From NCBI GenBank assembly GCA_031552825.1, contig JAVBMD010000001.1, positions 1 to 41,134 on the forward strand: a DNA stretch of 41,134 nucleotides, read 5' to 3'. The DNA comes from WQXF01 sp031552825 (GTDB lineage: Bacteria; Bacillota; Clostridia; Christensenellales; Aristaeellaceae). Below are positions 31,526 through 39,952 of this stretch, one piece after another; the stretch's first letter is position 1; each line of letters begins with the position of its first letter. The translations under genes were made by a program, and so were the position numbers. The notes under the pieces were generated by a model that was not told the origin of the DNA, made no database searches, and saw nothing but the letters and a program-made list of their open reading frames with translations.

Positions 31526-32964
31526 TGCGCTTCCTTTCCGCCATCCCGCTCTGAGAGATGGCGTTCGAATTTGTCCGCACCCTCGATCATGCTCGGCTGA
31601 AGCGGATACTCCCCGGTAAAGCAGCCACGGCAAAAACCGCGCGTACAGTGATCCGCCAGCTTGCCCACGGAATCGACGCTGAGAAAGCCAAGGCTATCGG
31701 CGCCGATCATTTGGCAGATTTCCTCGATGCTATGGTGCGCGGCGATGAGGCTGTCAGTGCTGCCAACATCGGTGCCAAAGTAGCAAGGATACACGAACGG
31801 CGGCGAGGAAAGGCGCATGTGTACCTCCGTCGCCCCGGCCTCGCGCAGCAGGCTGACGATGTGCGCGCTGGTGGTGCCCCGCACGATGGAATCGTCGATC
31901 AGCACCACGCGCTTGCCCTTGATGGTGGCCTCCACGGCGTTGAGCTTGATGCGCACCGAATGGACGCGTTGCGCCTGTTCCGGCTGAATAAACGTTCTTC
32001 CAATATAACGGTTCTTGATAAAGCCCAGTCCATAAGGAATGCCGCTCTGGCGCGCGTAGCCGATGGCGGCGTCGATGCCGCTATCGGGAACCCCCACCAC
32101 CACATCGGCCTGCACAGGATGCTCCAGCGCAAGGAAGGCTCCGGCGCGCAGCCGCGCGGTATGCACGCTGCCGCCATCGATCCGGCTATCCGGGCGGGCG
32201 AAGTAGATGAACTCAAAGGCGCACAGCGCACTCTCGCATTTGGGCGTCGCCTGCAGGCTGCGAATCCCCTCGCGCGATACCACCACCACCTCGCCCGGCT
32301 CGATGTCACGCACAAAGGTCGCGCCGATGGCATCCAGCGCGCAGCTCTCGCTGGCGAACACCACGTCGCCCTGCAAATCGCCCAAGCACAGCGGCCGGAA
32401 GCCGCGCGGATCGCGGGCGGCGATCAGCTTTTGCGGGCTCATTATCACCAGCGAATACGCGCCTTCGATGCGCTCCATCGCCTGTGCCACCGCTTTCTCG
32501 ATCGAGCCGGAGCTCAGGCGTTCCTGCACCACAATATGTGCGATGACCTCGCTATCGCTGGCGGTATGAAAGATTGCGCCGCCCTGCTCCAGCTCCCGCC
32601 GCAGCGCCTGCGCGTTGGTCAGGCTGCCGTTGTGGCACACCGCCATCGGCCCCTTGCGATGATTGACCAGCAAGGGCTGGGCATTATCGCGGTTACGGGT
32701 AATGTGGGTGCCGTAACGGCAGTGCCCTACTGCCATGTTGCCATCCTGCATCTTCTCGAGCACTTCGCGGGTAAAGACCTCGTTGACCAGCCCAACGTCC
32801 TTATGGCACGCCAGCACCCCATCATGGTTCACGGCGATGCCGCAACTCTCCTGCCCCCGGTGCTGCAACGCGTACAGCGCGTGGTAGGTGGGCGCCAATA
32901 CGCCCTCGCCCTCGCGCAAAAAGATACCGAATACGCCGCATTCCTCGTGTAACTTATCCAGCAT
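31522..32964 (-). CDS. purF: Amidophosphoribosyltransferase
   Basis: The 480-residue enzyme commits PRPP to purine synthesis. Cys9 in LHEECGVFGIF is the expected catalytic N-terminal residue after removal of an eight-residue propeptide, as in the Bacillus-type enzymes. The PRPP loop VVLIDDSIVRGTTS is present. The cysteines of CTRGFCRGC with an earlier YPCYFGTD fit the iron-sulfur form. ATG 32964 is chosen over a GTG at 32976 because it gives the conserved N-terminus and has GAGG upstream, although the GTG would overlap the purC stop. Confidence 0.97.
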   Translation of the reverse strand: MLDKLHEECGVFGIFLREGEGVLAPTYHALYALQHRGQESCGIAVNHDGVLACHKDVGLVNEVFTREVLEKMQDGNMAVGHCRYGTHITRNRDNAQPLLVNHRKGPMAVCHNGSLTNAQALRRELEQGGAIFHTASDSEVIAHIVVQERLSSGSIEKAVAQAMERIEGAYSLVIMSPQKLIAARDPRGFRPLCLGDLQGDVVFASESCALDAIGATFVRDIEPGEVVVVSREGIRSLQATPKCESALCAFEFIYFARPDSRIDGGSVHTARLRAGAFLALEHPVQADVVVGVPDSGIDAAIGYARQSGIPYGLGFIKNRYIGRTFIQPEQAQRVHSVRIKLNAVEATIKGKRVVLIDDSIVRGTTSAHIVSLLREAGATEVHMRLSSPPFVYPCYFGTDVGSTDSLIAAHHSIEEICQMIGADSLGFLSVDSVGKLADHCTRGFCRGCFTGEYPLQPSMIEGADKFERHLSERDGGKEAQ

Positions 32965-32972
32965 GCGATGCC

Positions 32973-33683
32973 TCACTCGCCCAACAGGCGCTTCATGATT
33001 TCCTGATACGCATCCTCTACGCCGCCCATATCGCGGCGGAAGCGATCCTTATCCAGCTTCTCGTGGGTGACGCTGTCCCAGAAGCGGCAGGTGTCGGGGC
33101 TGATTTCGTCGGCCAGCACCAGCGTGCCATCGGCGGTCTTGCCGAATTCCAGCTTGAAATCGATCAGTTCGATATTTAAATCCTTCAGGTAAGTGGAAAG
33201 CACCTCGTTGACCTTCAGGCTGTATTCGCAGATGCGCGCAAGCTCGGCCTCGGTCGCCCAGCCCATTGCGGCGATGTGGTATTCGTTGACCATCGGGTCG
33301 CCCAGCGCGTCGTCCTTGTAGCAGAACTCCAGCACCGTCTTTTGCAGCTTGGTGCCTTCGGGCAAGCCGAGCCGCTTGGAAAGGCTGCCTGCGGCGATGT
33401 TGCGCACGATAACCTCCAGCGGCACGATGCTCACGCGCTTGACCAACGTCTCGCGATCGCTGAGCTCCTTGACAAAGTGTGTCGGCACGCCATGCTGCTC
33501 CAGCAGGCGCATCAAGTGGTTGGTGACGCGGTTGTTGATGGCGCCCTTGCCCACGATGGTGCCTCGCTTGAGACCGTTCTGCGCGGTGGCGTCGTCCTTA
33601 TAATCGACCAGCACGATGGCGGGATCGTCGGTGGCGAATACTTTCTTTGCCTTTCCCTCGTAGAGCTGTTCCTGCTTGTTCAT
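32973..33683 (-). CDS. purC: SAICAR synthetase
   Basis: The 236-residue enzyme joins aspartate to CAIR using ATP. Family motifs are LYEGKAKKVF (7-16), the VIVRNIAAGSLSKRLGL stretch, and IDFKLEFGK followed by LADEISPDTCRFWD. The length is normal. It starts 42 bp after purE, with a GGAGG ribosome site (GAGGAACC context), and its stop is just before purF. Confidence 0.97.
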   Translation of the reverse strand: MNKQEQLYEGKAKKVFATDDPAIVLVDYKDDATAQNGLKRGTIVGKGAINNRVTNHLMRLLEQHGVPTHFVKELSDRETLVKRVSIVPLEVIVRNIAAGSLSKRLGLPEGTKLQKTVLEFCYKDDALGDPMVNEYHIAAMGWATEAELARICEYSLKVNEVLSTYLKDLNIELIDFKLEFGKTADGTLVLADEISPDTCRFWDSVTHEKLDKDRFRRDMGGVEDAYQEIMKRLLGE

Positions 33684-33725
33684 GATTGGTTCCTCCCCGT
33701 CTTTACTTCAATAATATCTATATTA

Positions 33726-34211
<486 letters not shown>

Positions 34212-34265
34212 TGTGTTTCCTCCCCGCATATTTGCTCCTTCGCGAATTCCCATCGCTTGCCTGGC

Positions 34266-34304
34266 AACAAAAAAGCAGCCCACCAACGGATGTTGGCAGG
34301 CTGC
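34266..34304 (-). terminator. Leader terminator (attenuator) before purE
   Basis: On the minus strand, GCAGCCTGCCAAC (34292-34304) pairs with GTTGGTGGGCTGC (34275-34287) through a 13-bp stem with two wobble pairs, followed by TTTTTTGTTG. It lies between the pur promoter and purE, so it would stop most transcripts unless an antiterminator fold or factor intervenes. Confidence 0.85.
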
Positions 34305-34408
34305 AAAAGACTACTCCGGCGCGCGAAAAAAGCAAAGCAGGCAGAAACGATCGGGCTTCCGGCTCTCCCAGCGTTGCATTGGCGTCACAACCTTTCCGAA
34401 CGATAATC
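34305..34408 (-). promoter_or_regulatory. Untranslated leader of the purine operon
   Basis: About 100 nt of transcript precede the terminator. They contain GTTGTGACGCC, GCTGGGAGAGCC and GGAAGCCCGATCG segments able to form local hairpins. I compared it by eye with the guanine, PRPP (ykkC), ZTP (pfl), glycine and THF riboswitches and found no convincing match. It has no ribosome site with an open frame that would suggest a leader peptide. Confidence 0.5.
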
Positions 34409-34456
34409 GCATTTTACCCAATTATCATTCGGCTGTCAACCACATTTCCGAACCTT
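34396..34456. promoter_or_regulatory. PurBox-like sites of the pur promoter
   Basis: CCGAACGATAAT (34396-34407) and ATTATCATTCGG (34421-34432) are inverted copies with one mismatch, giving CGAA and TTCG cores 27 bp apart around the -10. A third site, ATTTCCGAACCTT (34444-34456), matches 12 of 13 positions of the PurBox consensus AWWWCCGAACWWT known from Gram-positive PurR. Control by a PurR-type regulator responding to PRPP is therefore likely. Confidence 0.7.
34411..34439 (-). promoter_or_regulatory. Promoter of the purine operon
   Basis: On the minus strand, TTGACA (34434-34439) and TAAAAT (34411-34416) are 17 bp apart. Transcription would start near 34404, about 190 nt before purE. The -35 is a perfect match. 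Confidence 0.9.
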
Positions 34457-34459
34457 ATT

Positions 34460-35761
34460 CTATTTATTCGAATAATCGTTAGATTTATTGGCGGAATTTT
34501 TATCCACTAAAAGCCGCTCTAAATACACCGAGCGCATTTGCTGGCTGGCCATCGCACGCTTAACCGGCGGCAGCTTTAAGATCGCCGACAAAATCGCCGC
34601 CATAGCGCGGTGACTGGTCAGCGCCTTGTTGTCGAAGATCAGCTCCTGCAACCGTCCCCGCTCGATGGCCATCAGCACGATGCGATGCACCGAATTGGCG
34701 GGCGTGATGATGCGCTTGTCGGTTTGGCGCATCGTGAGGCTGCGATTGGGGCAGGCCCGCGCGCACAGACCGCAGCCGATGCATTCCCCGCTGCGGATGC
34801 TGGGGCGCTTGCCCCGCTCCCCGCCGCGCATTTCAATGATCCGAATCTGGCACGCCTTCTCGCACTTGCCGCAGCCGACGCAGCTATCGGTGTTCAACTC
34901 CGGCAAAAAGCCGGTGGTCTCGATGGGATGCAGACTGCCGAAATTGCGCACCGCCGTCAGCGCTTCGCAGCAGCATCCGCAACAGTTGCACAGGAACGCC
35001 ACCTCGCTGCGCACATTCTCGCCGGTCTGCACCAACTGATGCGCGTAGGCCTTCTGCAGGATGTCCATCCCCTCTGCGGCATCGATGCGCCGCGCGTAGG
35101 CATGGCGGATCAGCGCATCTGCGGTATTGCCGAAGGTCAGGCAGATATCCTCCACCGGCGCGGCGCAGTTCTTCCCCAGATGCTCCGCTTTATGGCGGCA
35201 GTAGCACATGCTCACGCCGATGTGCCGCGCGGATTCAATGATGTGGCTGGCGCGCTGATGGTCGAGGATGTGCACCGCATGCTCGCTCGTAAGCACCGCT
35301 TCCTCATTCACGAAGGCGCGGATGGCGCGCGTGTCGGTTTGGAAGAAAAGCTCCTTGATGAAGTCCTCCTCCACATGCATATATTGATGAAACAGCTCCG
35401 AAAGCAGGCGCTGATCCACATCGTCTCGCGTGCGCATCAGCGAAAATTCAAAGAACCCGGCCATCGGCGGCGGCAAGACGTAGGTCACCTCGCTCTCGGT
35501 CTCTATATCCAGCAGGATGCAGCGCGAAGCCAGCCCTCGCAGCACCTTGTCCGCCTCGGCCAGCGAAACGCCCCAGATCGCCGCCGCCTTTTTTGTGGTA
35601 AACGGCCGGATGGGCAACTGCGCCACCAGCGTTGCCTCCCGCTCGGAAAACAGGGTTTCGAGGATGCGGTACAACGTATCGGAGGGCGGCGCGCCGTGCG
35701 GAAAGCGATTGATCCGCTCCTCCAAGCTTTTGTAGGCGCTGCGCGCCGAGATGTGTGACAT
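34460..35761 (-). CDS. 4Fe-4S dicluster protein with N-terminal winged-helix region
   Basis: The 433-residue protein has an N-terminal part (about 30-110) that looks like a winged helix (ILETLFSEREATLVAQLP, then TTKKAAAIWGVSLAEADKVL). A middle region contains CYCRHKAEHLGKNC, and a dense cysteine patch spans Cys258 to Cys265 (CNCCGCCC). Two 4Fe-4S motifs begin at Cys294 and Cys327. Proteins with this layout are found widely in anaerobes and are annotated only as ferredoxin-like. A role in electron transfer or redox sensing is likely; the partner is unknown. ATG 35761 has GAGGAGGGG just upstream. It follows the DMT transporter by 10 bp on the same strand. Confidence 0.85.
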   Translation of the reverse strand: MSHISARSAYKSLEERINRFPHGAPPSDTLYRILETLFSEREATLVAQLPIRPFTTKKAAAIWGVSLAEADKVLRGLASRCILLDIETESEVTYVLPPPMAGFFEFSLMRTRDDVDQRLLSELFHQYMHVEEDFIKELFFQTDTRAIRAFVNEEAVLTSEHAVHILDHQRASHIIESARHIGVSMCYCRHKAEHLGKNCAAPVEDICLTFGNTADALIRHAYARRIDAAEGMDILQKAYAHQLVQTGENVRSEVAFLCNCCGCCCEALTAVRNFGSLHPIETTGFLPELNTDSCVGCGKCEKACQIRIIEMRGGERGKRPSIRSGECIGCGLCARACPNRSLTMRQTDKRIITPANSVHRIVLMAIERGRLQELIFDNKALTSHRAMAAILSAILKLPPVKRAMASQQMRSVYLERLLVDKNSANKSNDYSNK

Positions 35762-35771
35762 GTGCCCCTCC

Positions 35772-36647
35772 TCACTTGCTTCTGGTAAAATCCACTTCGG
35801 TCAAAACAACGCATGCGACGATGATCGCGCCGCCTAGCACCATGTTCCACCGGCAGTGCTCCAAACCCAGCATCACCGAGAACACGCTGCCAAAGAGCCC
35901 TTCGGCGGAAAGCAGAATCGCCGCCTTCGCTGCGGATATATGCTGCTGCGCCCGCGTCTGTAAAAAGAAGCACAGGCAGGTCGAAAAAAGCGCAAGGTAG
36001 AGTACCGGCAGCAGGCCAGCCGCCCAAGGCGCGCTCCGCAATGCGCCGGGATCAAACAAGAGCAGCGCGCCTGTGGACAAAACAGCCGACACCAGCATCT
36101 GCAAAAAGGCGCTTACCCCCGCGTCCACCCCGCGCGCAACCGTGCCGAGGTAGACGATGTGCAGCGCGAACAGCAGCGCGCAAAGCAGCACCATCCTATC
36201 CCCCGCGCCCAACGAAAGCCCGCCGCCCTCCGGCCGCAGCGTCAGAATGCCGATGCCAAGCAGCGTACACAACGCCAGCAGATACACCTTCATCGGCGGG
36301 CGCTTGCGGGTGAACAGCCACACGAGAAACGGAACCATTACAACGTTGGTCGCCGTCAAAAAAGCGCTGTTGGAAACGCTGGTACTAACCTGCCCGTAAG
36401 TCTGCGCAAAAAAGCCGCCGCACAAAAGCGCGCCAGCGCCCGCGCCGCGCAGCAGCGCTCCGCTGGGAGCCTTTCTCAGCTTTGCCAACTGAAAGGGCGC
36501 CAGCACCAATGCGGCAATCCAAAAGCGCAGCGTCATGATGAGCGCGGTCGGCATGCCGGCGCGCAGCGCGTATTCGGTGGCGATGAACCCGCTGCCCCAA
36601 ATGAGCGCCACAAAAAGAAGCAACGCGCCCGCCCGCCTTTCGTTCAT
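35772..36647 (-). CDS. DMT superfamily (EamA) transporter
   Basis: The 291-residue integral membrane protein has about ten hydrophobic helices arranged as two EamA repeats. It begins RAGALLLFVALIWGSGFIAT, with the typical W-G-S/F-I motif, and the second half contains ALLFALHIVYLGTVARG. Family members export amino acids, nucleosides or drugs; the substrate is not readable. ATG 36647 is chosen because AAAGGAG is 8 nt before it but only 2 nt before the alternative at 36653. It is the first gene of a two-gene unit with the ferredoxin-like gene. Confidence 0.9.
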   Translation of the reverse strand: MNERRAGALLLFVALIWGSGFIATEYALRAGMPTALIMTLRFWIAALVLAPFQLAKLRKAPSGALLRGAGAGALLCGGFFAQTYGQVSTSVSNSAFLTATNVVMVPFLVWLFTRKRPPMKVYLLALCTLLGIGILTLRPEGGGLSLGAGDRMVLLCALLFALHIVYLGTVARGVDAGVSAFLQMLVSAVLSTGALLLFDPGALRSAPWAAGLLPVLYLALFSTCLCFFLQTRAQQHISAAKAAILLSAEGLFGSVFSVMLGLEHCRWNMVLGGAIIVACVVLTEVDFTRSK

Positions 36648-36684
36648 GCGCATCGCTCCTTTCCAAGCTTGTATCGCTGACTGC

Positions 36685-36713
36685 ATTATAATTGCGCTAG
36701 GCGCGCCGGTCAA
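36685..36713 (-). promoter_or_regulatory. Promoter of the DMT transporter unit
   Basis: On the minus strand, TTGACC (36708-36713) and TATAAT (36685-36690) are separated by 17 bp, 38 bp before the ATG. Confidence 0.85.
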
Positions 36714-36788
36714 GCAGCAGATATCGCTGCGGTTTGCAGGATAAGCACCCCATCGGAGTCGAATTCATAAGAGAAGCTGCAAAAAAGG

Positions 36789-37394
36789 ATGATGCCCGTG
36801 AATATATCCCGCCTGACGCTCGGCTCCGTTCAAAGCAATTGCTACCTCGTCACCGACGAGGAGAGCGGCGAAACCCTTGTCATCGACCCCGGCGCGGAGG
36901 ACGCGCGATTATTTCAGGCCGTGGAGGGGCTGCGCGTCTCGCGCATCCTCTGTACCCACCGCCACTTCGACCACATCTTCGGCGTCAAGGCGCTGGCGGA
37001 GCGCACCGGGGCAAAGGTCGCCATCCATGCCGCCGATGCCTGCGGCCTTACCGATGGCAGCAGCGCGCTGATGGTGACCGTCCCTGCCATCACGCCGGAT
37101 CTGCTGCTGGCGGATGGCGACGCGTTGCCCTTCGGCAAGGGAACCATTCAGGTGCTGCACACGCCGGGGCATACCGTCGGCTCGGTTTGTTTTCTGTTTC
37201 AGGGCTGCCTGTTCTCCGGCGACACGCTATTTCGGGGCACCTATGGGCGGGTAGATTTCCCTACCGGCAGCGCCGAGCAGATGCACGTCTCGCTGCTCCG
37301 CCTGTGCGAACTGCCCGATGATACGCGCATGCTGCCCGGACACGGCGCCGAGACCACCATCGCGGCGGAGCGCGGATGGATCAGGGCGCATTAG
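36789..37394 (+). CDS. MBL-fold hydrolase (glyoxalase II-like)
   Basis: The 201-residue protein has the metal-binding motif THRHFDHIFG (His-x-His-x-Asp-His, near residues 57-62) followed by HTPGHTVGSVCFL, LFSGDTLFRGTYGRVDFP and LPGHGAETT. All ligands of the small glyoxalase II-like branch are intact, but the C-terminal substrate domain of true glyoxalase II is absent. The start is uncertain: ATG 36789, ATG 36792 or GTG 36798, the last being best spaced from AAAGG. It lies upstream of mgsA, so a role in methylglyoxal-derived thioester handling is tempting but unproven. Confidence 0.85.
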   Translation: MMPVNISRLTLGSVQSNCYLVTDEESGETLVIDPGAEDARLFQAVEGLRVSRILCTHRHFDHIFGVKALAERTGAKVAIHAADACGLTDGSSALMVTVPAITPDLLLADGDALPFGKGTIQVLHTPGHTVGSVCFLFQGCLFSGDTLFRGTYGRVDFPTGSAEQMHVSLLRLCELPDDTRMLPGHGAETTIAAERGWIRAH

Positions 37395-37419
37395 GTATCG
37401 ACACGATGCGATTGATATG

Positions 37420-37449
37420 TTGACATAAGCCTGTCCCCTGTGCTAGTGT
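37420..37449 (+). promoter_or_regulatory. Promoter of the HPr-like/mgsA unit
   Basis: TTGACA (37420-37425) and TAGTGT (37444-37449) are 18 bp apart, with TGC before the -10. The HPr-like gene starts 41 bp later. Confidence 0.65.
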
Positions 37450-37490
37450 GGTAAAGGTTCAGTGCCAACGGCTCGAATGGAGGTATACGC

Positions 37491-37718
37491 ATGAGCGAGG
37501 TATGGATTCAATTATCGTCGGTCAAGCAGGTGCAGCGGTTTGTTGGCACACTCACAGCGCTTTCCGGAGAGTTTGAACTGGTCAGCGGTCAATTTACGCT
37601 GGATGCCCGGTCCTTGATGGGCATCCTCGGCTTCGACCTATCCAAACCGCTGCGCCTTCGGGTGTATCGGGACACCCCGGAAAACCTGGCCGCGATCAAG
37701 CCTTTCATGGCCGAATAG
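37491..37718 (+). CDS. HPr-like protein without histidine
   Basis: The 75-residue protein aligns with HPr over its length. The region LDARSLMGILGFDL corresponds to the serine-46 helix (usual KSIMGLLSL), followed by the PLRLRVY strand. The active-site GLHARPA segment is missing: the equivalent stretch is SSVKQVQRFVGTL, and the protein contains no histidine at all. It cannot be a PTS phosphocarrier. It might be a regulatory HPr paralogue, with Ser41 in the position of the kinase target. GGAGG lies 7 nt before the ATG. It is 14 bp before mgsA. Confidence 0.82.
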   Translation: MSEVWIQLSSVKQVQRFVGTLTALSGEFELVSGQFTLDARSLMGILGFDLSKPLRLRVYRDTPENLAAIKPFMAE

Positions 37719-37732
37719 GAGGGACATGTGTC

Positions 37733-38203
37733 ATGAGCAATGAATTTGTCACATTGACCATCAGCAAACAAAAGAATATCGCGCTTATCGCGCACGATGG
37801 AAAAAAGAAAGAGCTGCTGGACTGGTGCGAGTGGAACAAGAAGCTGCTGCAAAAGCACTTTCTGTGCGGCACCGGCACCACCGCCACGATGATCTCCGCC
37901 CGAACCGGGCTGCCGGTGCGCGCTTACAACAGCGGCCCCCTAGGCGGCGACCAGCAGATCGGCGCCAAGATCGTAGAGGGCGCGATCGACTTCGTGGTGT
38001 TTTTCTGCGATCCGCTGTGCGCGCAGCCTCACGATCCCGACGTAAAGGCGCTGCTGCGCATCTCAGGCGTGTACGATATCCCCATCGCCACCAACCGCGC
38101 CTCGGCGGATTTCATGATTACCTCCGCCCTGATGGATCAGGAATACGATCACGAGGTCATCAATTTCCAGCGCACCATCGAAGAACGGAGCAAGGCGCTG
38201 TAA
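37733..38203 (+). CDS. mgsA: Methylglyoxal synthase
   Basis: The 156-residue enzyme converts dihydroxyacetone phosphate to methylglyoxal and phosphate, a bypass of lower glycolysis under phosphate limitation. His21 in LIAHDGKK, the TGTT phosphate-binding segment (47-50) and the catalytic Asp73 in SGPLGGDQQIG are present, and FFCDPLCAQPHDPDVKALLR holds the other conserved acid and histidine. The length is typical. It follows the HPr-like gene closely and ends at a strong terminator. Confidence 0.95.
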   Translation: MSNEFVTLTISKQKNIALIAHDGKKKELLDWCEWNKKLLQKHFLCGTGTTATMISARTGLPVRAYNSGPLGGDQQIGAKIVEGAIDFVVFFCDPLCAQPHDPDVKALLRISGVYDIPIATNRASADFMITSALMDQEYDHEVINFQRTIEERSKAL

Positions 38204-38230
38204 AATTTGTTTATCACGCATAACAAAAAG

Positions 38231-38261
38231 AACCCCTTGTGGAAACAATCCGCAAGGGGTT
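38231..38261. terminator. Bidirectional intrinsic terminator after mgsA
   Basis: AACCCCTTGTGGA (38231-38243) and TCCGCAAGGGGTT (38249-38261) form a 13-bp stem with one wobble pair and a short loop. It separates mgsA from the convergent secreted-protein gene. Confidence 0.85.
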
Positions 38262-38288
38262 TCGCGCGTCTTTATCTATTTCCGTTCA

Positions 38289-39872
38289 TCAGGCGCTTTT
38301 GATTCCGGTATCCGGGACGCTTTCTTTTTCCGGCGCGTCCTCCCCCTCTTCCTCAGGAACATCGGCGGGAATCGGCTCCAACGCTTCAGCATCGTAGCCG
38401 ATGGCGGCTAACATATCGATCTCGGTATTGCTCGGCCAGCCGAGCAGTATCATCCCCTCGCCTTGGCAAAGCGCCAGCAGATAGCTCGTTCGCTCCGGAT
38501 CAGAAAGCACCAGTGCCGGAATATCCTGCACGTAGGTGGTGCCGATCGGCTCCGAATCACTGTCATCGTCCAGACCGGGAATTTCCATCGCATCGAAAGC
38601 GATCAGCTGCGCGTGCTGGAGCGTGCCGGTTCTTTTGATCTCCGCGCGCATGTCATCGGTTAGGAGCGGGCCGGCGTCGAAGACGACGATGGATACCTCC
38701 GCATCCTCCTTCGCCTCCCAAACGCTGGCTTCCAAAACAAGCTCCCCTAGCGGAATCGGCTGCCGTGCCACGAGCTGCTCCAACGCCATTCGAATGCTAA
38801 ATTCGCCGATCTGCATTTGCGGAGCAGAAAAATCCTCAGGCTTCGGCACTTCGCCCTTCGGCGATTCACCCTTCTGCAATTCACCCTTCGACACTTCGCC
38901 CTTCTGCAATTCACCCTTCGGCTGCTCCGGCGACTTGCCGAAGGGAACCCACGCTTCCGCGACCGGGATGGGCAGAACCACGCCCTGGCCTTCTTCCCAC
39001 ACGATCACGGAATCGGCGGTGAGTTCCATCCTCGCTTCCTCCGAGGAGGGGACGGTACCCACATGCGCAACGGCGCGATACGCATCGTTTAGGATTACAA
39101 CATCGTAAGTTGCCGCGCCGGGGACAGGCTCAACCAACAACACCTGCTGCTTGCTGGAGGAGGCGTAGCCCTTGATCGAGCCGCGAGAAACGCCGACAAG
39201 CTCTCCGTCGGCCACCATGCCGTAGCGCCCCTCAAGCTCCACCCACACGCTCCCGCCGACGCTGAACACCATCGTGATCTCCTCATCGGCTTTGTAGATC
39301 ACGTTGGTTTTGCCATCCTGAAACAGCTGCACCTCGCGCTTTGCAAAATCGCAGAGCAGCAGCGAGCCATCGTCCATCAGCGTTACCAGATCGCATTCGA
39401 GCGGCAGGATCTTTTCCTTCCGCTCCGCGGCGCGGTCATAACGGTATATCGCCTCGCCGTACGTTACGTACCAGATGGATTGCGCGTCCGCATAAAAAAT
39501 ATCGGACTCATAGAATAACTCGTCTTCCAGCACGAGCCGCTCCGCGTTTTTCGCGTCGGGATCGCGGAGCATCCACCCGGAGTCCTCCGCGCTAAAATAG
39601 ATAACGCGATCTCCCGCCGGAATGAAGTAATCCGGCGCGTCGTCGGTCAGTGCCACACGCACATCGGTGCCGTCCTTGCGGCCGATCAGGCAGTAACGCC
39701 CGTCCAAATAGCCGAGGCTCACCGTCCAGCCCTCGATGCGGCCATATTCGAGCGCCATGCCGTAGGGGCTGGTATCGAGGCGGTTGATGCTGCCGCTCCC
39801 CTCCGCCCCAGCCGCAGGCAGCGCCGTGCACAGGAGCATCCCAATCGCCAATACCGCGATCCAACGTTTCAT
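38289..39872 (-). CDS. Secreted protein of unknown function with KGE repeats
   Basis: The 527-residue protein begins with a signal peptide (MKRWIAVLAIGMLLCTALPA, cleavage probably after AGA). Residues about 30-300 are a beta-rich region with recurring aromatic strands (YCLIGRKDG, RVIYFSAED, SIWYVTYGEAIYRYD, GSLLLCDF) that suggests a propeller-like domain. A short linker of repeated Lys-Gly-Glu units (PKGELQ, KGEVSKGELQ, KGESPKGEV, about 312-345) joins a second globular domain, followed by an acidic tail. I do not recognise the family. ATG 39872 is preferred because GGAGG is 7 nt upstream of it. Confidence 0.75.
   Translation of the reverse strand: MKRWIAVLAIGMLLCTALPAAGAEGSGSINRLDTSPYGMALEYGRIEGWTVSLGYLDGRYCLIGRKDGTDVRVALTDDAPDYFIPAGDRVIYFSAEDSGWMLRDPDAKNAERLVLEDELFYESDIFYADAQSIWYVTYGEAIYRYDRAAERKEKILPLECDLVTLMDDGSLLLCDFAKREVQLFQDGKTNVIYKADEEITMVFSVGGSVWVELEGRYGMVADGELVGVSRGSIKGYASSSKQQVLLVEPVPGAATYDVVILNDAYRAVAHVGTVPSSEEARMELTADSVIVWEEGQGVVLPIPVAEAWVPFGKSPEQPKGELQKGEVSKGELQKGESPKGEVPKPEDFSAPQMQIGEFSIRMALEQLVARQPIPLGELVLEASVWEAKEDAEVSIVVFDAGPLLTDDMRAEIKRTGTLQHAQLIAFDAMEIPGLDDDSDSEPIGTTYVQDIPALVLSDPERTSYLLALCQGEGMILLGWPSNTEIDMLAAIGYDAEALEPIPADVPEEEGEDAPEKESVPDTGIKSA
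38853..38937. repeat. In-gene tandem repeat coding for KGE units
   Basis: Degenerate 15- and 30-bp units built on TTCACCCTTC and TTCTGCAA repeat several times in frame. Repeats of this kind change length by slippage, so the linker they encode is likely variable between strains. Confidence 0.75.
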
Positions 39873-39908
39873 GCGCATTCCTCCCGATACAGCATTGTAT
39901 ATAGGAAG

Positions 39909-39914
39909 ATTATA
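39909..39914 (-). promoter_or_regulatory. Extended -10 promoter of the secreted-protein gene
   Basis: On the minus strand, TGCTATAAT ends at 39909, 37 bp before the ATG. No clear -35 is visible. Confidence 0.45.
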
Positions 39915-39952
39915 GCATATGCAGCAGGGCGCCGCCATCCTTTTCCGATTCG

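Noticed and set aside
34305..34408. ZTP (pfl), PRPP, guanine or THF riboswitch before purE
   Set aside because: Some short pieces such as GTGAC and GGGAGAGCC recall the ZTP motif, but the conserved 3' element and spacing are not there; I left the leader unassigned.
38853..38937. CRISPR-like short repeats
   Set aside because: The units are in frame inside a coding gene, degenerate and without unique spacers.
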